Assembly: GCF_000285535.1 (NCBI RefSeq)
Contig: NZ_HE610987.1
Span: 553,775 to 617,774, forward strand
DNA length: 64,000 nt
Source of the DNA: Bacillus timonensis
GTDB taxonomy: Bacteria > Bacillota > Bacilli > Bacillales > Bacillaceae_L
Direction of reading: 5' to 3'
Under the pieces are notes generated by a model. It did not search any database and was not told the DNA's origin. It worked only from the letters and a program-made list of their open reading frames with translations. Made by a program: the position numbers and the translations under genes. The stretch's first letter is position 1. The number at the start of each line of letters is the position of its first letter. Shown here one piece after another: positions 43,802 to 53,001 of the stretch.

Positions 43802-44686
43802 TTAAAATTGGACACCTTTTAAGGCATATGTGAGCTTCTCAGGATTTCGAATTAAGAAGAGTTGTTTGATTTGATTTTTTTCTATTTCAAAGCATACCAC
43901 ATTTTCTGGTTTATGATTTCTTTTTATCAATATCCCGCTCTGTCCATTTACTGTAACTAATTCAATTTCCAAATTATCATCCTGCCCAAATTTTCGAATG
44001 AGTCCAAAGATAAATTTTGCAACTCGATCTTTCGTTTTTATTGGAACTATTGCAGCCTTCACCCTACCTCCACCATCTGAATAAAGGGAAACATCATTTG
44101 CGAGCATGCTCAGCAGACTTTCAATATTCCCTGTTGTTGCGGCAAGCAGAAAAGAATGTACTAAATGCTGCAATTCCTCCTGATTCACCTGCAAATTGTT
44201 TATATCCTCTTTATAATCTACCTTTTTCCTTGCTCTACTTAAGATTTTCCTACAATTCGTTACATCTTTATCCATAATAGTGGATATTTCATCGTATCCA
44301 TATCCAAATGCTTCTCTTAAAACAAATACCGCTCGTTCAACAGGGCTAAGTTGTTCCATCAAGGAAAGGAGAGCATATGAAAGATTGTCTTTCATTAAGA
44401 CCACCTGTATCGGATCAACATCATGGATAATTAATGGTTCTGGGAGCCACGGCCCAATGTACACCTCTCTTTGCTTACGTGCAGATTTCAAATAATCAAT
44501 TGAGCGGTTAGTCACCATTTTACAGAGATAGGCTTTTAGATTTTCAATTTGGTCCCTATCCTTCTTCTCAAAGTCGATCAAAACATCGTGGATTATATCC
44601 TCAGCTTCTGTAATCGTACCCGTCATACGATAAGCAATTGAAAACAACAGAGGCTTATATTCAAGGTAAAACTGTTTATCCAACAT
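43802..44686 (-). CDS. ECF41-group RNA polymerase sigma factor
   Basis: A 294-residue ECF sigma factor with region 2 (FSIAYRMTGTITEAEDIIHDV), region 4, and the extra C-terminal SnoaL-like domain that regulates activity in this group. Three ECF41 hallmarks are visible: WLPEP (about residue 80), DGGGRV (DGGGK type) and NPEKL near the end. It follows a flavin oxidoreductase by 15 bases. A perfect ECF41 promoter precedes that gene, so the pair is probably autoregulated. Confidence 0.93.
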   Translation of the reverse strand: MLDKQFYLEYKPLLFSIAYRMTGTITEAEDIIHDVLIDFEKKDRDQIENLKAYLCKMVTNRSIDYLKSARKQREVYIGPWLPEPLIIHDVDPIQVVLMKDNLSYALLSLMEQLSPVERAVFVLREAFGYGYDEISTIMDKDVTNCRKILSRARKKVDYKEDINNLQVNQEELQHLVHSFLLAATTGNIESLLSMLANDVSLYSDGGGRVKAAIVPIKTKDRVAKFIFGLIRKFGQDDNLEIELVTVNGQSGILIKRNHKPENVVCFEIEKNQIKQLFLIRNPEKLTYALKGVQF

Positions 44687-44701
44687 GTTAACGCACCTCC
44701 T

Positions 44702-45952
44702 TTAGTGCAGGGTTTCAAGGATTAATTGAGCTGCGTTTCTAGCGCTTTGAAACGAAGCCTCTACAAGCATTTCATCTCCTACCCAGTCCCCTGCAATATA
44801 AACTCCGGGTAAATGTTTGACTAGAGGGGACGGTCTTTCGTTTTGGTTAGCCAAAACTAAACTATTTGAAACTGTCATTCTAGGAAGATATCTTTTATAG
44901 ACGACAAATTTCTTCCAGCCTGGTTGGATTTTTTCAATAAAACCCTCTAATTCTCTTTCTGTATCGTCCTTAGCGTTTATATATTTCATTACATGAATAA
45001 CCTGATAATTTTTGTCGCTTAATTTTGCTATGTTGGAATGATTTGAAAAATAAAAAGGCTCCTCCAATCCCAATGCAAAATGAATTTCAGGATTAGGTAA
45101 TCTTGATAAAATAAGGTCCAAACATGCTACACGTACCGGAATATACTCTTTGATATCCATTTCTGGATTGTTTTCAAGCATTGAAAACATTTTTGCTGTT
45201 TCATGTGGACTTGACGTTGATAGTACAGTTCGAGAATGAAATTCTTCTTTATTTGTATGCACTGTTACCTGTGGATACGAACCATTGACACTTTTTACAT
45301 TCTGCCCTGTTCGATATTGGACTCCTAAACCAGTAGCCACATTTATCAAAGAATCTATCATACTTTGCCATCCATTATTTAGGTAAATCGCATTTCCTAA
45401 CTGAAGCTGTTTTAACGCTGCACCCGCACTTAGCAAATCGGGTTCGTTCGAATATGTCGACAGACGGGATATCATTAAAATGAGATGCCTCACCACTTCA
45501 TCTTTTATCTTATGCTGCAACCACTGCTGTAATGGTATTTGATGAATCTTATTTGTATCTATTTTCTTATACGTACTAAAAAATGTGAACAGTTCTTTTT
45601 TGGCTTTCCAATTTAATAAGGGGCTTGTTATAAGACTTATTGGTGTTGCCGGAATATCATAGAGTTCATTTTTATAAACTATCTTTCCTTTCGTCGGCAC
45701 AATTCCTCCGTCAATTTCAATTCCTAATTCACGTAATATTTCAAGCGATTTTCCATTCGAATAAAGTGCATGTGGCCCAAGGTTCAAGTAGGAATCCATT
45801 TTCTTCGTTGTTCGACCTCTCCCACCTAGTGTTTTTGATTTTTCTAAAATAAGCACAGATTTTCCAGAACGCGCCAAATATATTGATGTAGTTAAACCGG
45901 CTATCCCACCACCGATAATGATACAATCCCATTTCTTTTCTTCTGATTGCAA
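44702..45952 (-). CDS. FAD-dependent phytoene desaturase-like oxidoreductase
   Basis: A 416-residue flavoprotein. The dinucleotide motif CIIIGGGIAGLTTSIYLARSG is at residues 10-30, followed by GGRGRTT and a C-terminal FAD motif LPGVYIAGDWVGDEMLVEASFQSARNAA. It belongs to the amine-oxidase/phytoene-desaturase superfamily; the substrate is unknown. TTG 45952 has AGGAG 8 bases upstream. It is the first gene of a two-gene ECF41 operon, so it is the likely main target of the sigma factor. Confidence 0.87.
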   Translation of the reverse strand: MQSEEKKWDCIIIGGGIAGLTTSIYLARSGKSVLILEKSKTLGGRGRTTKKMDSYLNLGPHALYSNGKSLEILRELGIEIDGGIVPTKGKIVYKNELYDIPATPISLITSPLLNWKAKKELFTFFSTYKKIDTNKIHQIPLQQWLQHKIKDEVVRHLILMISRLSTYSNEPDLLSAGAALKQLQLGNAIYLNNGWQSMIDSLINVATGLGVQYRTGQNVKSVNGSYPQVTVHTNKEEFHSRTVLSTSSPHETAKMFSMLENNPEMDIKEYIPVRVACLDLILSRLPNPEIHFALGLEEPFYFSNHSNIAKLSDKNYQVIHVMKYINAKDDTERELEGFIEKIQPGWKKFVVYKRYLPRMTVSNSLVLANQNERPSPLVKHLPGVYIAGDWVGDEMLVEASFQSARNAAQLILETLH

Positions 45953-45985
45953 AATACCCACTCCTACTGTTCGATTTACAAACAA

Positions 45986-46012
45986 GACGACTAAACGTCA
46001 GAGTTTGTGACA
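45986..46012 (-). promoter_or_regulatory. ECF41 promoter
   Basis: Minus strand TGTCACA, exactly 16 bases, CGTC, 34 bases before the oxidoreductase start. This is the published ECF41 consensus layout. Confidence 0.88.
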
Positions 46013-46070
46013 GTAAGGTTGAATTTTTACAGAAAAGTTTATTGGAATGAAGATTTACGTTTTATTGCAC

Positions 46071-46106
46071 AAAAAAACCCCGCTACTTCAAAAAAAGTAG
46101 CGAGGT
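46071..46106 (-). terminator. Terminator of ctaB
   Basis: Minus-strand stem CCTCGCTACTT/AAGTAGCGGGG followed by TTTTTTT. Confidence 0.85.
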
Positions 46107-46117
46107 CCAATATATTC

Positions 46118-47020
46118 TTATCCAATATATTTTGGCAATGTGACAATGACCATTAATAGGAAGATAATCAAAATATAATTCACCGAATAAAGGAAATTCC
46201 AACGAGCCCATTTCATATCGTCCTTGACCGAAAATCCTTTAATACTCAAGATAATCCAGCCCACATTAAGCAATGTTGCAAGCACAACAAAGACCGTGCC
46301 TAAGTCTCCTAAAAAGAATGGCAACGGAAGTAAACAGATGACCCAGAACAGAAAATGCTTCTTCGTTTCCTCAAAACCTCGTACAACAGGCAACATTGCC
46401 ACGTCCGCAGCTTTATACTCATCATACTTTCTCATTGCAATTGCATACGTATGAGGCATTTGAAAGACAAATAATATAAAAAAGAGCACAATTGGCACCG
46501 TATGATGGATAGGAGCTACCGCTGCCCATCCCATTAAAGGAGAAACGGCGCCTGATACACTCCCAATCACTGTATTAATTGTAAATCTACGTTTTGACCA
46601 CATCGTGTACAACACAACATACGTAAACCAGCCCACAAATGTAAAAAAGACAGCTTCGTATGATGTGAAAAACAGCAAAAAGAACCCCAACGCAGTACAA
46701 ATAATTCCTAATACTAGAACAAATTCTAATGAAAAATGTCCTGTAACAGTCGGTCTTTTTTTCGTCCGATCCATTACTGTATCTATGTCAACGTCGTACC
46801 AATTATTAATAATTAGAGCCCCCGCCATAACGAGTGTACTCCCAATCATTGTGTATAGAAACAATCCCAAATGTTCCTGAAAAGATCCACCCGTAAAGTA
46901 AATGGCTAACCAAAATCCTGAAAAAACGGGTAAAACATTTGCTAGTAATACCCCTGCTTTAAAAAGAGATCTAAGATCAGCTATGAGGGATGTTTTTTGT
47001 GGATATACTTCTGTTTTCAT
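46118..47020 (-). CDS. ctaB: Heme O synthase (protoheme IX farnesyltransferase)
   Basis: A 300-residue UbiA-type prenyltransferase with nine helices. The first Asp-rich motif is NNWYDVDIDTVMDRTKKRP and the second region is YDEYKAADVAMLPVVRG. It attaches a farnesyl group to heme B, giving the heme O/A precursor needed by cytochrome oxidases, here near the ba3 cluster but as a separate transcription unit. Ribosome site GGGAGAGAGGAT. Confidence 0.94.
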   Translation of the reverse strand: MKTEVYPQKTSLIADLRSLFKAGVLLANVLPVFSGFWLAIYFTGGSFQEHLGLFLYTMIGSTLVMAGALIINNWYDVDIDTVMDRTKKRPTVTGHFSLEFVLVLGIICTALGFFLLFFTSYEAVFFTFVGWFTYVVLYTMWSKRRFTINTVIGSVSGAVSPLMGWAAVAPIHHTVPIVLFFILFVFQMPHTYAIAMRKYDEYKAADVAMLPVVRGFEETKKHFLFWVICLLPLPFFLGDLGTVFVVLATLLNVGWIILSIKGFSVKDDMKWARWNFLYSVNYILIIFLLMVIVTLPKYIG

Positions 47021-47049
47021 TCTTATCCTCTCTCCCGCCTTCTATTAAA

Positions 47050-47160
47050 TCAAATACGCCTTGGCGTATTTGCGCCCAGATTTATTCGAGCTTTCTCGAA
47101 ACATTCCCTTTGAAAATCTGTGGCATCCGCCGGAGGCATTAACTTTATTCAGCCAGGGAT
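47050..47160. repeat. Bacillaceae intergenic repeat family 3
   Basis: Starts with a perfect palindrome CAAATACGCC/GGCGTATTTG and continues through GCATCCGCCGGAGGC and TTTATTCAGCCAGG, motifs I recall from repeated Bacillus intergenic blocks. It sits upstream of ctaB in the 47021-47485 gap; the remainder of the gap has only a -10-like TATAAT near 47439. Confidence 0.5.
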
Positions 47161-47485
47161 TACACAACGTTAAATTGTATTCCCTTTTTAATAAATCCTA
47201 CTACTTTTGGAAACAGTTGCTAATGCTGAATGAAGTTAGATTTGCTTCAAATATACTATACCATTTTTATCGCTCTTAGGATAAGAAAACCACTTTTTAC
47301 CTACACCTATAGTAGAATTACTAGTCATTATTTACCAATAGCAATTTTAAAAAAACTCGAAACCATTTCTCGTTTTCATCGTATATAAGATAGAAAGAGT
47401 AGGAAGGTGATTTACAAGAGAATTTCATGGTATTAGGGTATAATGGTAAAAATATAAATACTAACTTATGGAGGTATACATTTTT

Positions 47486-47932
47486 ATGAAGAAAATTTTA
47501 TCAGCATTCGTTGCACTTACGTTAATCCTGTCACCACTTGGGAATTTTGTTTTCCAAGACAATTCAACAACGGTCGAGGCTAAAGGCTATAAGTCAGGTA
47601 AAAGAGGATTTAATAATAATATCGGAAACACCAATAAATCAAACTTCCAGCAACAAAAGAAAAAGGAAGATACCAATGTTACAAACAAATCTACCACTCC
47701 AACCAACCCTAGAGGCGGATTCATGTCTGGTGGTCTTATGAGAGGTCTTATGCTTGGTGGACTTGCAGGATTCTTATTCGGCGGTCTTTTAGGTGGAATG
47801 GGTATGCTTGGTTCGTTTTTAGGATTAATGATTAACGTACTTGCGATTTATGTTCTTATCGTCATCATTCGAAAAATCTTCGTGATGTTTAGAGACAAAA
47901 AGAAAAATGAGGCAGATCCATGGAGACGCTAA
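47486..47932 (+). CDS. Secreted/membrane protein with Gly-rich core, unknown
   Basis: A 148-residue protein. A Sec signal (MKKILSAFVALTLILSPLG) is followed by a polar Asn/Lys/Thr-rich linker, then a Gly/Met/Leu-rich segment (GGLMRGLMLGGLAGFLFGGLLGGMGMLG) and a C-terminal helix. The composition recalls Tim44-like or YtxH-like small membrane proteins. The ATG at 47486 follows TGGAGG. It overlaps the next gene by 13 bases, so the two are coupled. Confidence 0.7.
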   Translation: MKKILSAFVALTLILSPLGNFVFQDNSTTVEAKGYKSGKRGFNNNIGNTNKSNFQQQKKKEDTNVTNKSTTPTNPRGGFMSGGLMRGLMLGGLAGFLFGGLLGGMGMLGSFLGLMINVLAIYVLIVIIRKIFVMFRDKKKNEADPWRR

Positions 47933-48207
47933 CCCTCTCTGAACAAGAAATAATCAATGCCGTTTGTGTCTATGTCGGTTTAAAAAAGCAAGTTAAGCCT
48001 GAAGAAGTTGAAGTGGAACTCATGTATGACGATGACTACGGTTTTTCGGCAGAGGCGTATGTAAACGATAGAAAACAGGTTTTAATTATGGCGAACTTAA
48101 TTGAGGCGATTCGTTTATGGCTTGGAGAATTTCTTAACAGAGACCCATATGCCGGAATTAAGCTTGTGTTAGACGACGAAGAAGGCATTATTGCCCATAT
48201 TAACTAA
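47920..48207 (+). CDS. yxcD: YxcD family protein (DUF2653)
   Basis: A 95-residue acidic protein matching the YxcD/DUF2653 family along its length (ALTLSEQEIINAVCVYV-like start, EVELMYDDDYGFSAEAYV, GEFLNRDPYAGIKLVLDDEEGI). Function unknown. Its start overlaps the upstream gene, giving coupled translation. Confidence 0.82.
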   Translation: METLTLSEQEIINAVCVYVGLKKQVKPEEVEVELMYDDDYGFSAEAYVNDRKQVLIMANLIEAIRLWLGEFLNRDPYAGIKLVLDDEEGIIAHIN

Positions 48208-48230
48208 GAAAATCTCATGAAACTTCAAGC

Positions 48231-48261
48231 AAAAAGCTCATCACTATGATGAGCTTTTTTT
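48231..48261. terminator. Bidirectional terminator
   Basis: AAAAAGCTCATCA/TGATGAGCTTTTTT stem between convergent genes. Confidence 0.88.
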
Positions 48262-49450
48262 AGTTCGACACAATAAGTCGATTTTTCCCACTTTCTTTTG
48301 CAGCATAAAGCGCTTGGTCTGCTGCCTTTTTTATTAAATCTACCGTTGTTCCATTGTGTGGATATACGCCAACACCCGTACTGATGGAGACAATAATTTT
48401 TTCATCATCCATAATAAGCGGATGTTCCTTGTAATAATCCTTTAATGTAGAGTAAATTTCTTTTGCGTTTGTATCGATATGGGATTTAATGAGAATCATA
48501 AACTCATCACCTGCATAACGGTAGCCCTCAATCCAGTCATTACATACTGACTTCATTCCGTTCGCAAGTATCTTTAAATATAAATCTCCAGCGTCATGTC
48601 CAAAACGGTCATTGACCTGTTTTAAATCATCCGAATCAATCATCATTACGGTAATTTCGCCGTCATCATTTCTGATTAATTGTCCTAAATCTTCATGAAA
48701 TGCACGATGATTTTTTAATCCGGTTAATTCATCGGTACGAGACATTGTGTAAATTTTCTCATATAAACGTGCCGTTTCAATAGAGTTAATAACCTGTGCA
48801 CCAATCATTTGTAAAAGATCTTCATGCTCTTTCCGATAAGCGAAGTCCTTAAAACTTTGAGTTGAGATGACTCCTTTTACCTGGTCATCAATGACAACTG
48901 GTACGAAAAGACAAGAGCTCGTATCTTCGTCCCCTTCCCCCATTTTCGTATCATATTCAATGTTTTGGTTTTGATGCTTGAGGTGAACGATTTCTCGTGT
49001 TTTAATAACCTTTGATGTGTAATTTTCGCCAAATTCAACGATGCTAGGAGGAGCTGGCTCACCGTTATCCATTATAAAAACGAAATGAATATGTTCATCA
49101 CCTGGATTATGCAAAGCTATATAAAATGCATCTGCAGGCATAACACGTGATACCATCTCATAGGACTTTTGAAGAAGAACGCTTTCATTTAGTGTTTTAC
49201 TACAAATTTGAGCAAATTCATGAAGGATGCGGTAATGTTTGTTCATCCAATGGATGTTTTCCATTTGTTCGTTTATTTGTTGGAGCTGATTTAAAAGCGT
49301 ATTGGTAATCTCTTGTTCTTCTTTTTCCTGACTGGCACTATTAAAAAAGTCACGAATCTCATCAGAAATCAGAACTTTTTCAGACCCAACCTTTTCAATT
49401 AGTTCGCTTAGTTTTTTGAGTACATTCAGATTCTGGATGGTGTTCTCCAT
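48260..49450 (-). CDS. GAF-GGDEF diguanylate cyclase
   Basis: A 396-residue soluble protein. Residues about 70-210 form a GAF sensor domain with a preceding coiled region. The GGDEF domain begins MSRTDELTGLKNHRAF, has the metal motif MMIDSDDLKQVNDRFGH, and the active loop YAGDEF, a functional variant. It is predicted to make cyclic-di-GMP in response to a ligand bound by GAF. Monocistronic. Confidence 0.9.
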   Translation of the reverse strand: MENTIQNLNVLKKLSELIEKVGSEKVLISDEIRDFFNSASQEKEEQEITNTLLNQLQQINEQMENIHWMNKHYRILHEFAQICSKTLNESVLLQKSYEMVSRVMPADAFYIALHNPGDEHIHFVFIMDNGEPAPPSIVEFGENYTSKVIKTREIVHLKHQNQNIEYDTKMGEGDEDTSSCLFVPVVIDDQVKGVISTQSFKDFAYRKEHEDLLQMIGAQVINSIETARLYEKIYTMSRTDELTGLKNHRAFHEDLGQLIRNDDGEITVMMIDSDDLKQVNDRFGHDAGDLYLKILANGMKSVCNDWIEGYRYAGDEFMILIKSHIDTNAKEIYSTLKDYYKEHPLIMDDEKIIVSISTGVGVYPHNGTTVDLIKKAADQALYAAKESGKNRLIVSN

Positions 49451-49476
49451 ATGTAATCACTTCCAAAGTTTTTTAG

Positions 49477-49520
49477 AGGATGTTCAAAAAGTCGGTTGAA
49501 AGTTTCATCTTCCTTTTGAT
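49477..49520. repeat. Short form of repeat family 4
   Basis: GAGGATGTTCAAAAAGTCGG ... ATCTTCCTTTTGATC: the two ends of the family seen at 49665, joined without the middle. Confidence 0.55.
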
Positions 49521-49580
49521 CAAACTCCCTTATCCAAGAAATCTAGTAATATAGTAGCAACATATTGATAAATAGGTATT

Positions 49581-49612
49581 AAAAAAAGACTAATCAAATA
49601 CCGATTAGTCTA
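49581..49612. terminator. Terminator-like hairpin
   Basis: GACTAATC/GATTAGTC stem with A run before it and T-rich sequence after; no gene ends within about 100 bases. Confidence 0.55.
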
Positions 49613-49664
49613 CGTTTCTTTCGATACGAGCTTATACTCGGCAACTGGCTGGCATGTCCTTAAA

Positions 49665-49815
49665 GGATGTTCAAAAAAGTCCGGTGAAAATGACACATCG
49701 AATGCCTTCGTTGGCTTGCTTTTTGTGTTCCTCACGTATTAAATACATACGTTCCGGTACTCAAAGCTGTGCCGCCTCGAACTTCTTGGTCCTTTTCATC
49801 CTCCTATTTAAACAT
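49665..49815. repeat. Bacillaceae intergenic repeat family 4
   Basis: GGATGTTCAAAAAAGTCCGG at one end and TTTTCATCCTCCTATTTAAACAT at the other, imperfect inverted ends, with internal ACACATCGAATGCCTTCGTTGG. I recall this block from other Bacillus intergenic regions. It is part of the 49451-50290 gap, the longest in the window, which holds repeats and a promoter but no gene. Confidence 0.65.
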
Positions 49816-50076
49816 GATCTATTGGACTTAGCCCCTATAGTTTTGCGTCTTCATTTTTCAATGAATTTGCCTGTACATTATTCAATTTGCTAGGTAAAAA
49901 GAAAATTTTAAATTGTATTATAATTATATTTCTATTTTCCCTTTTGGTCAATTAAATTGACCATAACTTTTTCTAAAAATGTGATTTTCTTCCTAATCCA
50001 ATTATCCTATACGCTTTTTCAGCTTATTTATTTAAATAGTCTCCCAATCATTTTGGCTTGACAAATATGATTGTTA

Positions 50077-50104
50077 TTGAATTTTTTGCCGTTTCGTGTA
50101 TAAT
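50077..50104 (+). promoter_or_regulatory. Promoter of the pot operon
   Basis: TTGAAT, 16 bases, TATAAT. The transcript would carry a ~180-base leader that includes a repeat of family 1. Confidence 0.6.
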
Positions 50105-50125
50105 TATGCCGGATTGATAAGAAAT

Positions 50126-50242
50126 GCGGAAGGCCCTACTTATCGGTGACAAGCATAAGACAAGCGCTGACAGTGGGTGTATTTTACCTTCCGAAGTGAT
50201 TGACTTATGACCCGAGCCGATGGTGCCTGAAGCTAGACATCG
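50126..50242. repeat. Bacillaceae intergenic repeat family 1, copy 2
   Basis: Same ordered blocks as 42731-42855 (AAG-ATAAGA, AGCGCTGACAG, GGTG, CTTC-GAAG, CCTGAAGCTAGACATC). It lies within the predicted potA leader. Confidence 0.7.
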
Positions 50243-50290
50243 AAAATTAGGTCGAAAATTTATATATTAATAGAAAGAAGGGGGTTGCTA

Positions 50291-51400
50291 ATGAACAGTA
50301 TACCTATTATCCAATTTAAAAATGTTACAAAGCAGTATGACAATGACCCAGCTGTCCTTGACAATGTAAGCTTTGAAATTGAAAGAGGAAAGTTTTATAC
50401 CCTTCTCGGTCCGTCCGGTTGTGGAAAAACAACAATTTTGCGTTTGATTGCTGGATTTATTGAACCATCTAGTGGAGAGGTTTATTTTAATGGAAAGAAA
50501 GTTAACACAACACCTGCCAATAAACGCCAAGTAAATACAGTATTTCAAGATTATGCCTTGTTTCCACATCTTAATGTATATGAAAATGTTGCATTTGGTT
50601 TACGTATAAAAAAATGGAAGCAAGCTGAAATAGATAAAAAGGTGAAGGAAGCATTAAGCTTCGTCAATCTTACTGGCTATGAAAATCGTGAAATTAAAGA
50701 AATGTCGGGTGGTCAAAGGCAACGTGTTGCGATTGCACGCGCAATTGTGAACGAACCAGAGATTATTTTGTTAGACGAGCCTTTATCTGCACTTGATTTG
50801 AAGCTTCGTACTGAAATGCAATATGAGCTTCGCGATCTTCAGAAGCGTCTTGGAATTACCTTTATCTTTGTTACACATGACCAAGAAGAAGCTCTTGCCA
50901 TGTCTGATGAAATTTTTGTAATTAATAAGGGGAAAATTCAACAAAGTGGTACCCCTATCGATATTTATGATGAGCCAATCAATCGCTTTGTCGCAGATTT
51001 TATCGGTGAATCAAATATCGTAAAAGGAAAAATGCATCGAGACTTTTTAGTTGAATTTGTCGGCAAGACCTTTGACTGTGTGGACCAAGGTTTTTCCGAA
51101 AATGAACCAGTCGAAATTGTCATCCGTCCAGAGGATTTAGAAATAACCACTGTTGAAAAAGGAAAACTGCAGGTGGCTGTAGATTCCCAGCTATTTCGGG
51201 GAGTTCACTATGAAATCTGCGGTTTTGACAAGGATGGAAATGAGTGGCTTGTGCATTCAACGAAAAAAGCAAAAGTCGGCGATGAAATCGGGCTATACTT
51301 TGATCCAGAGGCGATTCATGTTATGCGTCTTGGTGAAACAGAAGAAGAATATGATCGTCGCTTAGAAGCATATGTGGACGGGGAAAGCCATGAAAAATAA
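50291..51400 (+). CDS. potA: Spermidine/putrescine ABC ATPase PotA
   Basis: A 369-residue ATPase powering polyamine uptake. Walker A is GPSGCGKTT, signature [16 protein letters not shown], Walker [13 protein letters not shown], followed by the C-terminal TOBE region ([12 protein letters not shown]). ATG 50291 follows AAGGGGG. First gene of potABCD; it overlaps potB by 11 bases. Confidence 0.94.
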   Translation: MNSIPIIQFKNVTKQYDNDPAVLDNVSFEIERGKFYTLLGPSGCGKTTILRLIAGFIEPSSGEVYFNGKKVNTTPANKRQVNTVFQDYALFPHLNVYENVAFGLRIKKWKQAEIDKKVKEALSFVNLTGYENREIKEMSGGQRQRVAIARAIVNEPEIILLDEPLSALDLKLRTEMQYELRDLQKRLGITFIFVTHDQEEALAMSDEIFVINKGKIQQSGTPIDIYDEPINRFVADFIGESNIVKGKMHRDFLVEFVGKTFDCVDQGFSENEPVEIVIRPEDLEITTVEKGKLQVAVDSQLFRGVHYEICGFDKDGNEWLVHSTKKAKVGDEIGLYFDPEAIHVMRLGETEEEYDRRLEAYVDGESHEK

Positions 51401-52208
51401 GCTTACCCGTAATATATATTTTATCCCTTACGCTCTATGGATTCTTGTTTTTGTTATTGCACCGATTACACTTGTCCTCTATTATTCATTTTTTGATATA
51501 GAGGGAAACCTATCTTTCATAAACTATAAAACATTTTTCACACCCATTTACCTTAAAATGACGTTAAGTTCATTTTGGTATGCCTTTTTAATAACAGCAG
51601 TATCATTGTTGGTTGCATACCCTACAGCTTACTTACTAACAAGAACGAAGCATAAGCATCTTTGGTTACTGTTAATCATTGCTCCTTCTTGGATTAATCT
51701 ACTTTTAAAAGCATATGCATTTATTGGTATTTTTGGAGCTCATGGGACTGCCAACGCGATTCTTGAAGTGCTTGGTATCGGTTCTAAACAGCTATTATTT
51801 ACAGACTTTAGTTTTGTATTTGTATCTGTATATATCTTTATTCCATTTATGATTTTACCAATCTTTAATTCATTAAATGAGTTAAATCCAAGTTTACTTG
51901 ATGCTGCCAGAGACCTTGGAGCCTCAAAATGGACTACGTTTCGTCGCGTGATTTTTCCATTAACAATTCAAGGGGTAAAGTCAGGCTGTCAGGTTGTATT
52001 CATCCCTGCCCTATCATTGTTCATGCTCACACGATTAATTGCAGGAAACAAAGTGATTACACTTGGTACAGCTATTGAGCAACAGTTTCTAGTTACACAA
52101 GATTGGGGAATGGGTTCAACGATTGCCGTCTTCCTCATTATTTTCATGGTTTTAATCATGGTCGCAACTGGAAATCGCAAGAAACGAGGTGCTAAAAATG
52201 AGAGATAA
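51390..52208 (+). CDS. potB: Spermidine/putrescine permease PotB
   Basis: A 272-residue inner-membrane permease with six helices. The ABC-binding EAA-type loop is [28 protein letters not shown] 51390 lies inside the end of potA, with GGGGA before it. Translation coupled with potA and potC. Confidence 0.93.
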   Translation: MKNKLTRNIYFIPYALWILVFVIAPITLVLYYSFFDIEGNLSFINYKTFFTPIYLKMTLSSFWYAFLITAVSLLVAYPTAYLLTRTKHKHLWLLLIIAPSWINLLLKAYAFIGIFGAHGTANAILEVLGIGSKQLLFTDFSFVFVSVYIFIPFMILPIFNSLNELNPSLLDAARDLGASKWTTFRRVIFPLTIQGVKSGCQVVFIPALSLFMLTRLIAGNKVITLGTAIEQQFLVTQDWGMGSTIAVFLIIFMVLIMVATGNRKKRGAKNER

Positions 52209-53001
52209 ACTTACCATTTCATCAAAAGTGTATCTATTTATTATTTTCTTCATTTTATATGCACCGATTTTTTATCTCGTGTTCTATTCGTTTAATAGTA
52301 GCGGTACGATGAGCAATTTCGAAGATTTTACCTTGGACTGGTATAAAGAGCTATTCGGGGAAACTCGTCTTCTAATCATTGTATTAAATACATTCGTCAT
52401 TGCATTGCTCTCAGCCCTTTTTTCAACAATTATTGGGGTACTTGGAGCAATCGGGATTCATTCTTTCAAACAGAGACAAACCCAAAATACCTTGCTATCA
52501 TTAAATAACGTTCTGATTGTTAGTCCAGACGTTATCATTGGTGCGTCTTTCTTAATTCTATTAACAATGGCTGGAATCAAATTAGGCTTTTATTCTGTGT
52601 TGCTTTCACATATTGCTTTTTGTATTCCTATCGTCGTACTGATGGTACTACCAAAATTAAAAGAAATGAGCCCAACATTAATCGATGCTGCAAAAGACCT
52701 TGGAGCGAACCAGTGGCAGGTCTTTACAAAGGTTATTATCCCTTATATTACACCTGGGATTTTCGCAGGGTTTTTCATGGCTCTAACGTATTCCTTTGAT
52801 GATTTCGCTGTTACATTTTTCGTAACAGGAAATGGGTTCTCAACACTTTCTGTTGAAATCTATTCCCTAGCACGACGTGGTATCTCATTAAATATCAATG
52901 CATTATCGACTCTCTTATTTATCTTTACAATGCTCCTTGTTATCGGCTATTACTTTATCGCACAACGGGGTAGCACACGTGGATTGGGGGTTCGAAAATG
53001 A
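52198..53001 (+). CDS. potC: Spermidine/putrescine permease PotC
   Basis: A 267-residue permease with six helices and EAA loop TLIDAAKDLGANQWQVFTKVIIPYI. The ATG at 52198 (GAGGTG 6 bases away) overlaps potB by 11 bases. It forms the heterodimeric channel with PotB. Confidence 0.93.
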   Translation: MRDKLTISSKVYLFIIFFILYAPIFYLVFYSFNSSGTMSNFEDFTLDWYKELFGETRLLIIVLNTFVIALLSALFSTIIGVLGAIGIHSFKQRQTQNTLLSLNNVLIVSPDVIIGASFLILLTMAGIKLGFYSVLLSHIAFCIPIVVLMVLPKLKEMSPTLIDAAKDLGANQWQVFTKVIIPYITPGIFAGFFMALTYSFDDFAVTFFVTGNGFSTLSVEIYSLARRGISLNINALSTLLFIFTMLLVIGYYFIAQRGSTRGLGVRK

